Assembly: GCA_907165065.1 (NCBI GenBank)
Contig: OU015525.1
Coordinates: forward strand, 32,976,037-33,040,036
Origin: Caprimulgus europaeus
Lineage: Eukaryota > Chordata > Aves > Caprimulgiformes > Caprimulgidae
Direction of reading: 5' to 3'
DNA: 64,000 bases
The notes under the pieces were generated by a model. The model worked only from the letters and a program-made list of their open reading frames with translations. It ran no database searches and was not told the origin of the DNA. Position numbers and translations under genes: made by a program. Shown in pieces: positions 33,801 to 44,869 of this stretch (positions within the stretch are counted from its first letter, which is position 1; every line of letters starts with the position of its first letter).

Positions 33801-36800
33801 AAATTCTACAACACTGAATAATTACTTTTTAAGAAGTCCTGACAACAGCATACCAGGCCTTAAATTGTAGTTCTTCATTCCCTTTTAGAATGTAACTGAA
33901 CAAGATAAAAAGGTATCAATGAGGTAGCTCATTCTTAGAGAACAAGTTGCTTTTCACTCATGGGTGAATTTTTTCCCCATTTAGAGAACTGAGTCAGCTC
34001 AGCAAAGAGCCAGAGGTGGCCTACAGTACGTACCAAGGAGGCCCTAGAAGGTACCCAAGGGACGGAGAGAGCACAACTGCCTTCTCTAGTAACAGCAAGC
34101 TATTAGTCTGAGGCATCTCAGCATGTCTAATCAAGGTTCATTTAATATAGAAATAGTTTTTAAAGCTGGATGGACCCAAATTGTTACAGGCCAGCAGGTG
34201 AGAAACTGCAAGAGCTCTGTATGTAACCACAGCTAAAAGGTACAAGAGCGAAATTCCAGCATTGAAGAGACACACCAAAGATTACTGCAGCAAAGCCCCC
34301 AACTCAAAGGGATATTTGAAAACCACTTAAAAAAAGAAAAACTACTGCTGACCATTTAAAAGCACCCAGGCATTTAAAGACATTTAAACAGTCAGTCTTA
34401 TTGTGAAAAACAAGTTAAAAATACTGACATTAACAGAGAAATAGCTTATTCATCTCCTCCTAAGGTTTTTCAAGTAATTTGGCAGCAATAGCTGTTTTAT
34501 CTGGTTTGAACTATAGTCCCAGTTTCACCATGGCTGTGACTGTACAGTTCAGATGAGATCCAAAAGCAATGTTTACAACAACATATTGCTGAATTGCTCT
34601 AACACTGTAGCATGTATATCAAATAGGAGGAACAGAATATCTTGCATAAGACCACATCGAGGCAAAAGAACAATCATCACCTACTACCCTCTGGTTCTTT
34701 CCTGGGAGAAAAGAATAGCTCACTCAAGTGCCTCTCAATAATTCTTGCCAGAGTTTCCAGAAAGGTCAACAAAGCTTCCTGGTCAATGGCTAGTGAGAGA
34801 GTGAAAAGATTAGCAAAAGCTTTTAATTTTTGTCCTTTGATGACAGCAGATCACTGAGCAATAAGATTTCCTTTCTAATTATCAGAAGAACTGTTTCTGC
34901 TGAAGCTGCAAAATTAAACTTATAAAATATGGTATACAAAATTTAGGGAAGAATTTAGATTTTATTTTAATTGTTTAGCAAACCCCAAGAGCTATACTTC
35001 ATAAATTAAAAGGTTTTGTGACCACAAACATTAATTGAGTTATACGTGCTTTCTGAAATGTACTGTCAGTTGGTTCTTGAAAAGATTAATGTTCTTGTTA
35101 TTCCTTTGTATGCATGTCTGAATTCTTCGCTTGTCCCTGTGGGTTCTGTTTAGTGGCATTTAGGTTCTCTGATGGAGCAGATGACTTTTTACAGCTGACA
35201 GTGTTGTAACAGGGATCAGGAAAAAGCTTATTCCTCTGACCCCCCAGTCTGGAAGAGGAACTAAAAATGTGGGTATGAGTAGAAACTGCTATTTAATGTT
35301 TTAATTCTGTTGATAAAATCAGGCTTATTTTCTCTGATGAGAGAGGGCTAAGCCTTGCCAGAATCTTTCTAAAGCCTCCTGAAGGCACAGATCTCTCTGC
35401 TGGATTTTGGTTTCTTTCTTTGTTTAACAGATAGAATAATATTTCTGGGGAGAGGGACAGGCGGAGGCAGGGAAGTGTTGCTTATGGAGATGGTGGGGAG
35501 AAACACACACACACTTGATCTTTGTTTTGTTTTTTGCATCCCTCCATTTATGACCCAGGGCTTACTCCAAAGTCATCATAGGAAGTCTCCCCCCATCCCC
35601 TCCTTTGTTAGTGAAAGAAATTTCTACTGTAATAACATTTCTCTTTCTTCTGCCTCTTCACCAGCAGTTGTAGTCACAACTTTCCATATTTTAATGATGT
35701 TTCTGTATTAACAGTCTGGGAATTATAAATATTTTATGGGTTTCTCTGGCCAGGTCTGTGAAGGGAGCATCAACAGTAACTTTGTTTAGAAAAATCTCAG
35801 GAGACAGGTTGAATGCTGCTCTTTTTAAGACTCGAGGGAAGCCTGAGCTATCGCGAAAACTTTAGTAATTTTTTTGGGAAAAAGAACAGCACCTCTTCCC
35901 TTAAACTTCCCCTATCTTCCTTATCCTTCCTATTCAAAAGCTGCCTACAAACTATTAGTTTAAAAAATGCAACTAAAATTTGTGTTTTAAATTTTTAAAT
36001 AAAATGTGTTAAAATTATTCTTGTTCACTTAAAGGTTGCAAGTTATACTGTTATAGCTAATATTTGGTCATTTGCTTTTATTTTTACTGAAATCTTGACA
36101 TAAATTTTTGTCCCCATTTTACTGTTAGAGTGCATCAATGGGAACAGAATTCAACATTCTAAGGATATCTGTGAGTAACTTAGATGAGCTGAATAACTTC
36201 AGCTGGGCTGCCAAAAGTGAAGGACCCCAGCTAGATAGTAAAAGAATTTGGGATGAGAATTGCATAGCCTCTGAGTACTCAGTGGAACTGTGCTGGAAAC
36301 TGAATTTCCCTGGGCTCTGCCTTCTGTATGCAAACCACGAAATAACCTTCTTCTCTAAATAGATACATTACAACAAGAGAGAGTGAGATTAGCCTCTAAA
36401 AATCCTAGGAGAAGCAGAGAAATGGGCCCTCCTGTGAGGACCAAAAAGACTAATTGTGTACTAAGAAAGCTACCAGCTGCTTAATTGCAAAATTTAATAG
36501 AAAAAACTACAAAGGCCTCTTTTACCCATCAATATGGGTTCAGTCATGAAACAAAATATATCAGTGGGTTAGCTGTCAGTACTGAGCATTACCTAGAAAT
36601 ATTTGGTATATGTTTCCACGTTTCTACTCAATGAACATACACCATGTAAAGGAGAACCTTAGATTTGTGCTATTTGCCAAGCGTTTGAGTGCCTTATCTT
36701 CTTCAGAAACCAATCAATTTTTCAAAAGCAAAATGCAAGATATCTGACCTGCCAAGAGGCCTAATAACAGAGCATGGCCCTTTTCACTGCTAATAACAAT

Positions 36801-39800
36801 ATTCCCCAAACATTAGAGTTTAACTAAAGTATACATATGTCCCAATATGTACTTTCTCAGAGAGTTTAAGATGGTTAACATCTGTGGTTAAGCACACAGG
36901 TCCCAGTCAGTAACTGAGACCACACCTCTAAACTGCATTTTAAAAGGCAGGTTTTAATTATTACTGCAGGGTTAATATAATTTATCATTACCTTTGGCAC
37001 TCTTAGAAGCCATTTCATTCAATTCCAGGTGTCAACAACAAAATGAGTAACGATCTAATTAAATATAGTACAACACAAACTCTCACTGAGGCCTGAGTCT
37101 CATATGACATACAAGACTGGAGAGCAGACTGAGGACAGGAATATCTGACAGCTTCCACAAGATCATAAGGACCCTTCAATTCAGACCCACCAAGGAACTT
37201 AATACAGTTTTGTAAAGTGGATTAGGTAAACCACTTAAAATCTCTGTGTAGACACTCTTTTTAATAATTACATTTTCCTTACTTCACTGAAGTTTAATAT
37301 ATTTTTATTGCTTTAATTCCAAATGTGAATATCCAAAGTGAGCTCAAAAGTAGTTGCACTTATTTGTTATAAAGATGCATTTTTAGTTGAATTTAGATGC
37401 TGAATGTCCCACCCTCCCACCCTAAGAAGTTTTAAATAGGCAACAGCTTTAAACCACGTTCTGACAAGGACAAGAACCTTTCAGCAGCTCCTTTCCCTTT
37501 CTCCTCTTTGTATCTGGTGCTGATGAGATGTTCATATACTCTTCTCCCTTTCCCAGGCTAGGACCAACACAGGGTGTGGCAGAAGCTTTACACAGACACA
37601 AGTAGAATCACCTGATTTCTCCTTAGGTGTCAGCCAAAGCCCTCTGAAGCTGCCTTTTTTTCCCCCTGTATTGCTGCACCTGGAATACTGTGGCATTCTT
37701 CAGAGGTGAGCTGAAGTTTGTGTGTGTTGTTATTTTGTTTGAACTACTTCACCCCTTCTCAAGATTCTGCTTGTATAAAAATGTACTGAAGTAATAACAG
37801 TGTACCCTTTCTCCCATTCAATTGTGAAACAAAACACAAAACAAGACATTCATGTAGATCATGATGCATGTATTTCACATATTTCACTTTCACTTCAAAG
37901 TGCCTGGGAAAACAAACCAAAACAAAACAATCTGCTTTCACATGCAAAAGAGACTAGTGATATTGAAAGATAAAAGAGGAGGGATTTTTCGCATACTATA
38001 TAAAAAGGCACAAAATTTGCAAATTAAAACCCAAAAAAGCCAGTGTGCTTTTTGTCTAGAAGATACAGCTATAATTCTTATATTAGTTTTAGTAATAATA
38101 ATTTTCAGGTTTTTCTCGGACACTATAATATGATTGGCATTCCAAGCGATGCATGATCATTGATCCCCTGCCTGGCAGCGAAGGGCAGATGTACACATTT
38201 CTGGCCAGATGACTTTGCAATTTGAAGGTGAATCTCCTTTTTTATTTTTTATTTTTTTATTTTTTTTTAAAGGAGTCTATTTCTTTTAGCAGTATGCTCT
38301 TCTGAGATACCCTGATTCTAGATCAACCGTTGCAACATGAATGCACTTACAGGGAAAGCTGTGTGAGAATTCTCCCTGGGCTTCTGGGAATGCCAGATTG
38401 ATTTGTGTTACTAGCGTTTAGTAGAGCAGTAGGTTACTACAAAAAGTGATTTTGAGATACGATCTCAAGTTAAAATCCATAGCTGTAGGGAGTAATACTT
38501 TGAACTGGATATTTTTCCTGCATTTTGGGACCCTTGAATTGCCATCAATAGTCAGAAAGCACATCCTTCTAAAATAATCCTAAAATGCTTACACTAAGTA
38601 GATGGGGAAACCCGATTCAGCCAAGGTATTAAATTAAACATTACAGCATTTTAATTTTTTTAGATATTATTTACTAAAACCTGGGATAAGAGAATGCAGT
38701 GAACTGAAAATACCAAGTGAGAGACAAAAATCCATTTGACAAATCATGTCACTAAGGAACTCTCTGAGGCTTAAGCTGTTGTAAAGACTTAATTTTTTAA
38801 GACAACCTTTTTTCCATCGTGCTGCAACATAACCTTTTTTTTTCTTTCTCCTCTGTCCCACTCAAGCTGCTATACTTTAGGATCAGTTCACTGTTGAAAA
38901 CCCATTGTAAAAATGTCAGAGTTCATATAGCTCATTGCTATAGATGACCTTGTAGTACTCTCTGCTTTTACATCACTTCTTTTAATTTCACCTTCCATTA
39001 ATCATCCCTATTACTTTCTAGTTACAATGCATCTATTACACTGTTGGATTTTTTTTTTTTCTTTTCTCTAAAGCTTCTGACTCTCCTGTTCTTCTTAGGC
39101 TTTCTAACCTTTTTCTTCTTTTCCTTCGTTTTGTCTTATATCATTTACTCTTTTCATCTCATGCACATTTATCTTTCTTATAGATATTGCTTGTAACAAT
39201 TAATTTCTTTAAAATTTGTACAAAAGTCTTGTATGTTCAGTAAGTCACCTTATAATACAGCATTGTTCTTGGCAATGTTATTGCTATACAAATAATACTT
39301 CATCCTGCCTTACTTCTTTTCTTCCTTGTCATAGTTGGCACAATTCCTGCTTAGGCCTCTGTTTCTAAGCTGACTTTATATTTTGCAACCTATTACCTGT
39401 ACATTCTCAAAGTTAGTTTTCACTCTTGAGAAAACTATTAAAATTTTGGCCCTTTCTTTTCTAGCTAACGTAAAACACTACTCCAAAATGGGATTATTTT
39501 TTAAATCTTGCTTCTTTTATAATTTCTTTCACTAATGCATTTTTTTTCCTAGGGATTTTAAAATTTATATCAATAATTTTATTTTATGTTAAACATGTAT
39601 TTTTTTATTTCTCCATTTCTAACTATCACTCCTTTTTTAAATGCCATAACCTGATTTTCCTTGCCTTTTCAGTAGTTATAGCTTTTTAGCTAAACACAGT
39701 TTAATTTTTGCTTATAACTTTATAGTAAACTTTGACTGTGTTGATTCTCAATATCTGAAGTGAAATAAAACATTTATATTAATCTTCTAAGTATATCATT

Positions 39801-40609
39801 AATATTTCTTCTTTAAGATTAAATTGAATTGACAAATGTCTACCAGTGGACAAGTATCAGTTAAAAAAAAAAAAAAAAGAGAGAGAGAAGAGAGTGAAAC
39901 ACAGAAGAGAATAAATTTGTTTTTAAGCCATCACAATTCAAAGAATATCCTACCTGATTTACATCCTATTTTTACTATTTTTAGAAAAGCTTTTTGTCAA
40001 CCCCAAATTTACCTCAACATTAGGGGCTCAAAATCTGAAGAAATTATAAGTGTAATTGCAAATATGGGCTGCCATTCCATTGTATAATAATTTTAAAATT
40101 TAGATTATTGTGGTTTTATACTTCTGATGATTTTCATCCCCCTTGAGCAATATATAGCTAGTTTCCCTGATAAACTCCTAAATACCAGTGTAAGTTTTTT
40201 ATCATAGTGGCATAAAAAACTACCTTACTGTCTAACTTATTTTCCATTCTGAAATTGAGAAATCCTTTTAAATGTTGATACTCTGATCTATAAATCTGTC
40301 ACCTAGAAAGTACCTTGCAAACATTTTCTTCCTTCACATATTCACTTTTTTTATAATAAATTTAAACCTGTTGTTTAACGAATGATAAACAGAACTTTTC
40401 CATTTACAAAAAAAAATACAGTGCATGTCTGATGTACTGCTTAACCCCAGTGGTTTTTTGTTCCTTTTCTGAAACTGTTAATTACCTTTCTCCTATTACC
40501 AAGTCTAGTTAATCCCTGCTCTGCCTACACGATTCAATTAATATCACCCTATAGAAAAATACAAGCACTTTCACTCTACCTTATGTTTGATGTTCTTCCT
40601 TCTGATTCT
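30891..40609. other. Mostly anonymous AT-rich DNA
   Basis: No supported gene. A 75-codon plus-strand frame (36138-36362) after a weak acceptor-like TTTTACTGTTAG is not convincing. Low-complexity patches: T/AT-rich 38238-38272, T runs near 39050, and A17 followed by GAGAGAGA at about 39863-39893. From about 38950 the plus strand becomes markedly T- and pyrimidine-rich, which may be the upstream part of the L2-like element at 40610. Confidence 0.5.
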
Positions 40610-41045
40610 TCTGCATCATAACAGCTATTATTAATGATCGCTTTTTCAGTGGCACATTTCCTGGAGCTTTTAAAGTCTCTACTTTCTCAGCACCCTCCCT
40701 TAAGAAGCTTTTATGTGGTTCAAATTCCATTGCTAACTATCATGCTATTTCTAACCTTCTATTTCTTGGTAAAGTTCTTGAAAAGATATTCTGTTCTTAA
40801 CTTTCCAAGCACCTTGTTAATAATAATCTCTTTGGTTGTTTCCAAGTAGGGTAGATTTTCATCTCCCGCATAGAACGAAACTGTTCTATTCCACTTACAT
40901 GAGTCAAAGACCTCTTGAAATCTTACCTAGTGATCATAGTTCTTTCCCCTCCTCATTATTTTAGATAACAGTATGGCATTTGGCAATACAGAACTTAATA
41001 TTTTATTACACTATTACAGATCATAAGATAATATTTCCAATTCTT
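40610..41045 (+). pseudogene. Ancient L2-like LINE reverse-transcriptase fragment
   Basis: The plus-strand frame reads IITAIINDRFFSGTFPGAFK, then APSLKKLL...NYHAISNLLFLG, KVLEKIFCS, LSKHLVNNNLFGCFQVG and, after stops, VKDLL. In a neighbouring frame SMAFGNTELNILLHYYR (about 40973-41023) follows. These align with the conserved L2/CR1-superfamily RT order: SGxFPxxFK...LKKP, NYRPxSNLPFLGKVLEK, LxxFLxxNxLxxxFQSGFR, and motif A LDLSAAFDTVDHNILL. The catalytic Asp of motif A is Gly here (AFGN), and stops and frameshifts are frequent. In a live element the product would be the RT of a target-primed LINE. The NYRPxSNLPFLGK signature is L2-type rather than CR1-type. The decay implies an insertion far older than the CR1 copies nearby. 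Confidence 0.78.
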
Positions 41046-42970
41046 GACAACCTTTTTCAATGGTAACTCTTTTTTCCTCTAGTTGTTATTTGTATTTTTT
41101 TTTGGTGTCATCATTTTATTCATTTTTTTCATATATTCCTGGAATTACTGAAATAATATTGTAATGGCAATAACATCACACTTCAACTTTTGAATTTATA
41201 ATTAGAATAATGGTCACCTCTTAACTACAGTGTCTTTACAAGTGCTACTTAAAGATGCCAAAGAAGTTTTACCTTAGATTTCAGAACTTAATTTTGTATA
41301 AGCTACTTCCATTTTTGTACAGTTAAGGAACAGCTTGTGTTCCTCAAAGCAAATCCTGCAAATTAACATACTGTACTTGCATGTCAGCTCACTTGCACAG
41401 CTAACTAAATATTTCTCATGTGCATTGCTATGTTTCAGAGATGTTTTCCAACATTCTGTGATTTATTTATAGATATGACACTAATCATCAGGGTATTTGA
41501 GCACATAGGAATGATTAAAGATACATCAAAATTACTTCTAGAAGGTACTGCTTTTCTTTCTCTGCTTTGAAGCTGTTTCTTTACCATAATGTTCTGGAGG
41601 TTGATTCCTCCTGTGTTCAGTGTCATTACTACATAGCTATTGGGGAATACCAGTTAATATAGACATGCCTTGTACTGAGCTTGAAAGTCATGTGAAATAG
41701 GCTCTACTTGTTTTGGATCAGCTTTATGGGAAATTTGTTTCATATTTTCGGCCTGTTGCTGAGAATGCCCTCCTTTCCATTGTCACAAGATGAAAGCCAG
41801 GGATCTATCAGCCAAGTATCCCAAATGAGTGTAGCAATCACACTTGGAAATTGTGAAAGACAGTGCTTGAGATAAGTGGGCTTCAGCCTTTCATATCTTT
41901 GATGACAGAGGGGAAGGGGGGCAAAGAAGCACAAGGTTTTCATGATACACACTTTTAGTAAGAACTCTTTCATTTCTATTTATCCTCACTTACATAGCCT
42001 TCAATTCCATTTTGTGGAAAAATTATTCTCTATTAATACTTACAGGACCCAAGATTTTGGCCACAGGACTTAGGTAAGATAGCAAAAACTATTTACAGAA
42101 ATTATGGACAATGTTAAAAATTAATTCCTCAAATAAGACTTGTGATGATAACCACCTACCTTGAAAAGCTACCTCTGAGCACACTATCCTGAGGTAAAAC
42201 TGAACTACAGCACAAGTAATTTCCCCCTCTCTGAAAAAGACAGCATAAATTGTAAATAAAAAATAATTTATTGTATTTAAAAATATTTTTAAATTCTCAG
42301 ATTTGTTTTCCCTTTCTGGAAAACCTTACATTAAACTTGTATCTCAGTTAAATACCCTCTTGATTTTCCAGTTTCCACAAAAAATGGAAAAAAAAATTGA
42401 CTGGGAATTGAATTTTACTTGTATACAATTTTGCACTTTATTTGGAGAGAAGGGAAGAAATTAAATGGATACAATTTACACTTGGTTTTGTGTAAGTTTA
42501 GTTTGAATTATATAACTACAGAAATTTATACATGGACTGCAACAAATGTACAGGCATATCCATTACTTTATTCTGAAGCCTGTAAGACCTCAAAATCCCT
42601 TCAAATTTTTCAGGATCCTGTTTCAGTGTGGCTAGCAAACAGTCACAAGAAAAAGAGAAGTGGTAAATTTAAGTAGATATTACAGGTGGATTTACAATGA
42701 AATTTCCTTCCATCATTTTCAGTGGCATGATCACCGACAATGACCTATGCCACAGTTCACTGGACACAGATAAAAGATTCCATAGCTTTAATGAACAGTT
42801 AACATGCTAATATGGTAACAGATAAGCAGACCTTTTCAACAGCAAATTACTGTAGAGACTTAAAAAAAACCCCAAACCAACCAACAAAAAAAACAGATAA
42901 ATTTCAGTGACAGATTATAGGTATTACACAAAAGATTAATATCTAGAGCACCTCTAGACAAAAGGCAAAA
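41046..42970. other. AT-rich non-coding stretch
   Basis: No gene recognised. A CAAACCAACCAACAAAA-type low-complexity tract lies at 42860-42896, just before the CR1 tail. Confidence 0.55.
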
Positions 42971-43132
42971 CAACCTCTACGACGTTGTGGAGTCTCCTTC
43001 TTTGGAGATGTTTAAAACCCACCTGGACACTTTCCTGAGCAACCTGTTGTAGGAAACCTGCTTTAGCAGGGGGGTTGGACTAGATGATCTCCTGAGGTTC
43101 CTTCTAACCCCTACAATTCTGTGATTCTGTGA
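42971..43132 (+). mobile_element. CR1 LINE 3' tail
   Basis: Short plus-strand CR1 end. The last ORF2 codons DVVESPSLEMFKTHLDTF and LSNLL with a stop lie at about 42980-43050. GGGGGGTTGGACTAGATGAT and CTCCTGAGGTTCCTTC follow, then two ATTCTGTG octamers ending at 43132. It is severely 5'-truncated, which is typical of CR1. Confidence 0.94.
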
Positions 43133-43666
43133 AGTTTATCTTTGAAAAGAGAAGCTAAATACACATTTTATTCAAAGACATAAAATATGAAGTCATTTGG
43201 AGTGGTTTTTCATATTTTGTTTTTAAAAGGACAAACCCATTGTTCTTCAAGATTTTGGGGGTTTCTGTTTTGTTTTGCTTTGTTTTCCTCAATAAGTTTG
43301 GTCAACATGCCTAAGAAATTATTGATACTTCTGAGTCTATCTTATTCACAGGTATCCCAAACTGAAATAGAACTCTCTCTTATCAGCAAAAACTTCTTTC
43401 CCTACTCCTGCTTTAAGAATCATTCAACTTGTATCAAAAATTATATGTAGGAATGCATAGCAAAAAGTCTACTTCTTGCAGCTCTACATGTAAGACAACA
43501 ATGAGTCACAGATTCACGGCAGTAAAAATGCATTGAAAAGGATGTAGCATATGGCTTTCAACTTTGCATTATACATAGAAATGTATACACTGTTAGAAGA
43601 ATGAGGCTATAATCTGTACTAAAGGGAACATCTGAATGCCTGGAGTTTTGTTTGGCTGAGCATCCA
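43133..43666. other. Spacer between CR1 tail and LTR
   Basis: No recognised feature beyond a TTTTG-rich patch at about 43256-43285. Confidence 0.55.
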
Positions 43667-44290
43667 AAACCTGCTCTTGCTATGATACAGTTAATTTTCT
43701 TTTCAGTGTTTCGGTTTAGACTTATTGTGAGAAGAACATTGATAACAGTGCTGGTGTTGTGAGTTGCTGCTGGAGCTCAAGGCCACCATGTTTGGCTGCT
43801 TCACAGCTGCATTAGGACTGGGAGGGAGAAGTGTAGTGAATAGCAAAGCCCAGAACTGGCATTTGGATGTGCCAATGAAATATTCCATATCATATCACGT
43901 CATGCCAGTATATTAACCAGGACTGACCGGAAGACGGGGCACTTCTCTTCCGGGGGTACTTCTCTGGGGGATCGCTCGGGCTCACTCTTCCAGGGTTTCA
44001 GTTTTGGGACTGTCTCTCCTCCGGGATCGTTAGCTGGCACAGGCTGGGCATCAGTCAGCGGGCGGTGAGCACTGTGTATCACTCATTTGTATAATCCTGT
44101 TATCACTGTTGTTATCATTATAATTTCATTTTACTTAGTAAATAGTTTTTGTCTCAACCCGTGAGTCTCCTTGACCTTCTTTCCAATTCTCTCCCCTACA
44201 TCCTGGGCAAGGAGGGGGGTGGGGGTGATAGAGCAGGCTGTTTGGCTGCAAGCTGCAAGCAAAAGGGGTGAATCCACCCAAACTACCACA
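43667..44290 (+). mobile_element. Solo LTR, ERVL-like, with CpG-rich core
   Basis: The 5' edge is eroded but alignable (…CAGTTAATTTTCTTTTCAG). Landmarks: GAGAAGAACATTGATAACAG (43730-43749), GGCATTTGGATGTGCCAATG (43859-43878), TATATTAA at 43909-43916 in the TATA-box position, a GC-rich stretch with about ten CpGs (43925-44065), TATCACTGTTGTTATCATTA, TTAGTAAATAGTTTTTGTC, AACCCGTGAGTCTCCTTG and the end CCACCCAAACTACCACA at 44290. The 3' third is almost identical to the LTR at 44663. No internal provirus adjoins it. The flanks ATCCA and GTCCT do not form a clear duplication. Confidence 0.85.
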
Positions 44291-44662
44291 GTCCTCCTGC
44301 CACAATGGCTTTGAAAGATCCATTCATCATAAACTATTAACATTTTGCAGAGGCAAATACGATTTTGTGTGGGTGGGAATGGGGAGAAGGGAGATGAGAA
44401 GATGCCCAGCTCCAAGTGAAGTGTTTTCTACTAAGTCAGTGTTCAGAGGGCAGAGTGACAGGAGCCTTTGCACAGCCACTCTGTCCTCTGACTCTGTGCA
44501 AAAGCAGCCTGAGTGGCACTGAGTCAGGTAATGAGCAAAGTGGTTGTGCTGTTGCCAACACAATTCCTTCCCCTTGAACAACCCTTGTTTGCTATTAGGG
44601 GCAGCAGAGTATGGAAGTACACTTGGAAGAAGTTGATTGCTGTAGAGATTGATTTAGAGTGG

Positions 44663-44864
44663 TGTCCTGGTTTTGCTAGGACAGAGTTATCACTGTTGTT
44701 ATCATTATAATTTTATTTTAATTAGTAAATAGTTTTTATCTCAACCCATGAGTCTCCTTGCCCTTTTCTTTCTAATTCTCTCCCACAGTCCCTGGAGCAG
44801 GGGAAGGGTGAGAGAGTAGGTTGTGTTTGGCTGCAAACTGAAAGGGTGAAGCCAGTCCACCGCA
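44663..44864 (+). mobile_element. 202-bp internally deleted ERVL-like LTR with perfect target duplication
   Basis: Starts TGTCCTGGTTTTGCTAGGAC and, after only about 26 bases, passes directly into TTATCACTGTTGTTATC, which lies some 430 bases into the sister LTR at 43667. It continues as a close copy of that LTR's 3' end: TTTATCTCAACCCATGAGTC, AATTCTCTCCCACAGTCCC, TGTGTTTGGCTGCAAACTG and the end CCACCGCA. The pentamer AGTGG precedes (44658-44662) and follows (44865-44869). The TATA region and CpG-rich core are gone, so it should lack its own promoter. Confidence 0.9.
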
Positions 44865-44869
44865 AGTGG

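Noticed and set aside
36138..36362. 75-codon plus-strand frame after an acceptor-like TTTTACTGTTAG
   Set aside because: Weak polypyrimidine tract, no donor or other exon nearby and no recognised family.
43667..44864. Possibility that the LTRs at 43667 and 44663 are the two ends of one provirus
   Set aside because: Only about 370 bp lie between them, with no retroviral coding sequence, and the second LTR has its own perfect AGTGG target duplication.
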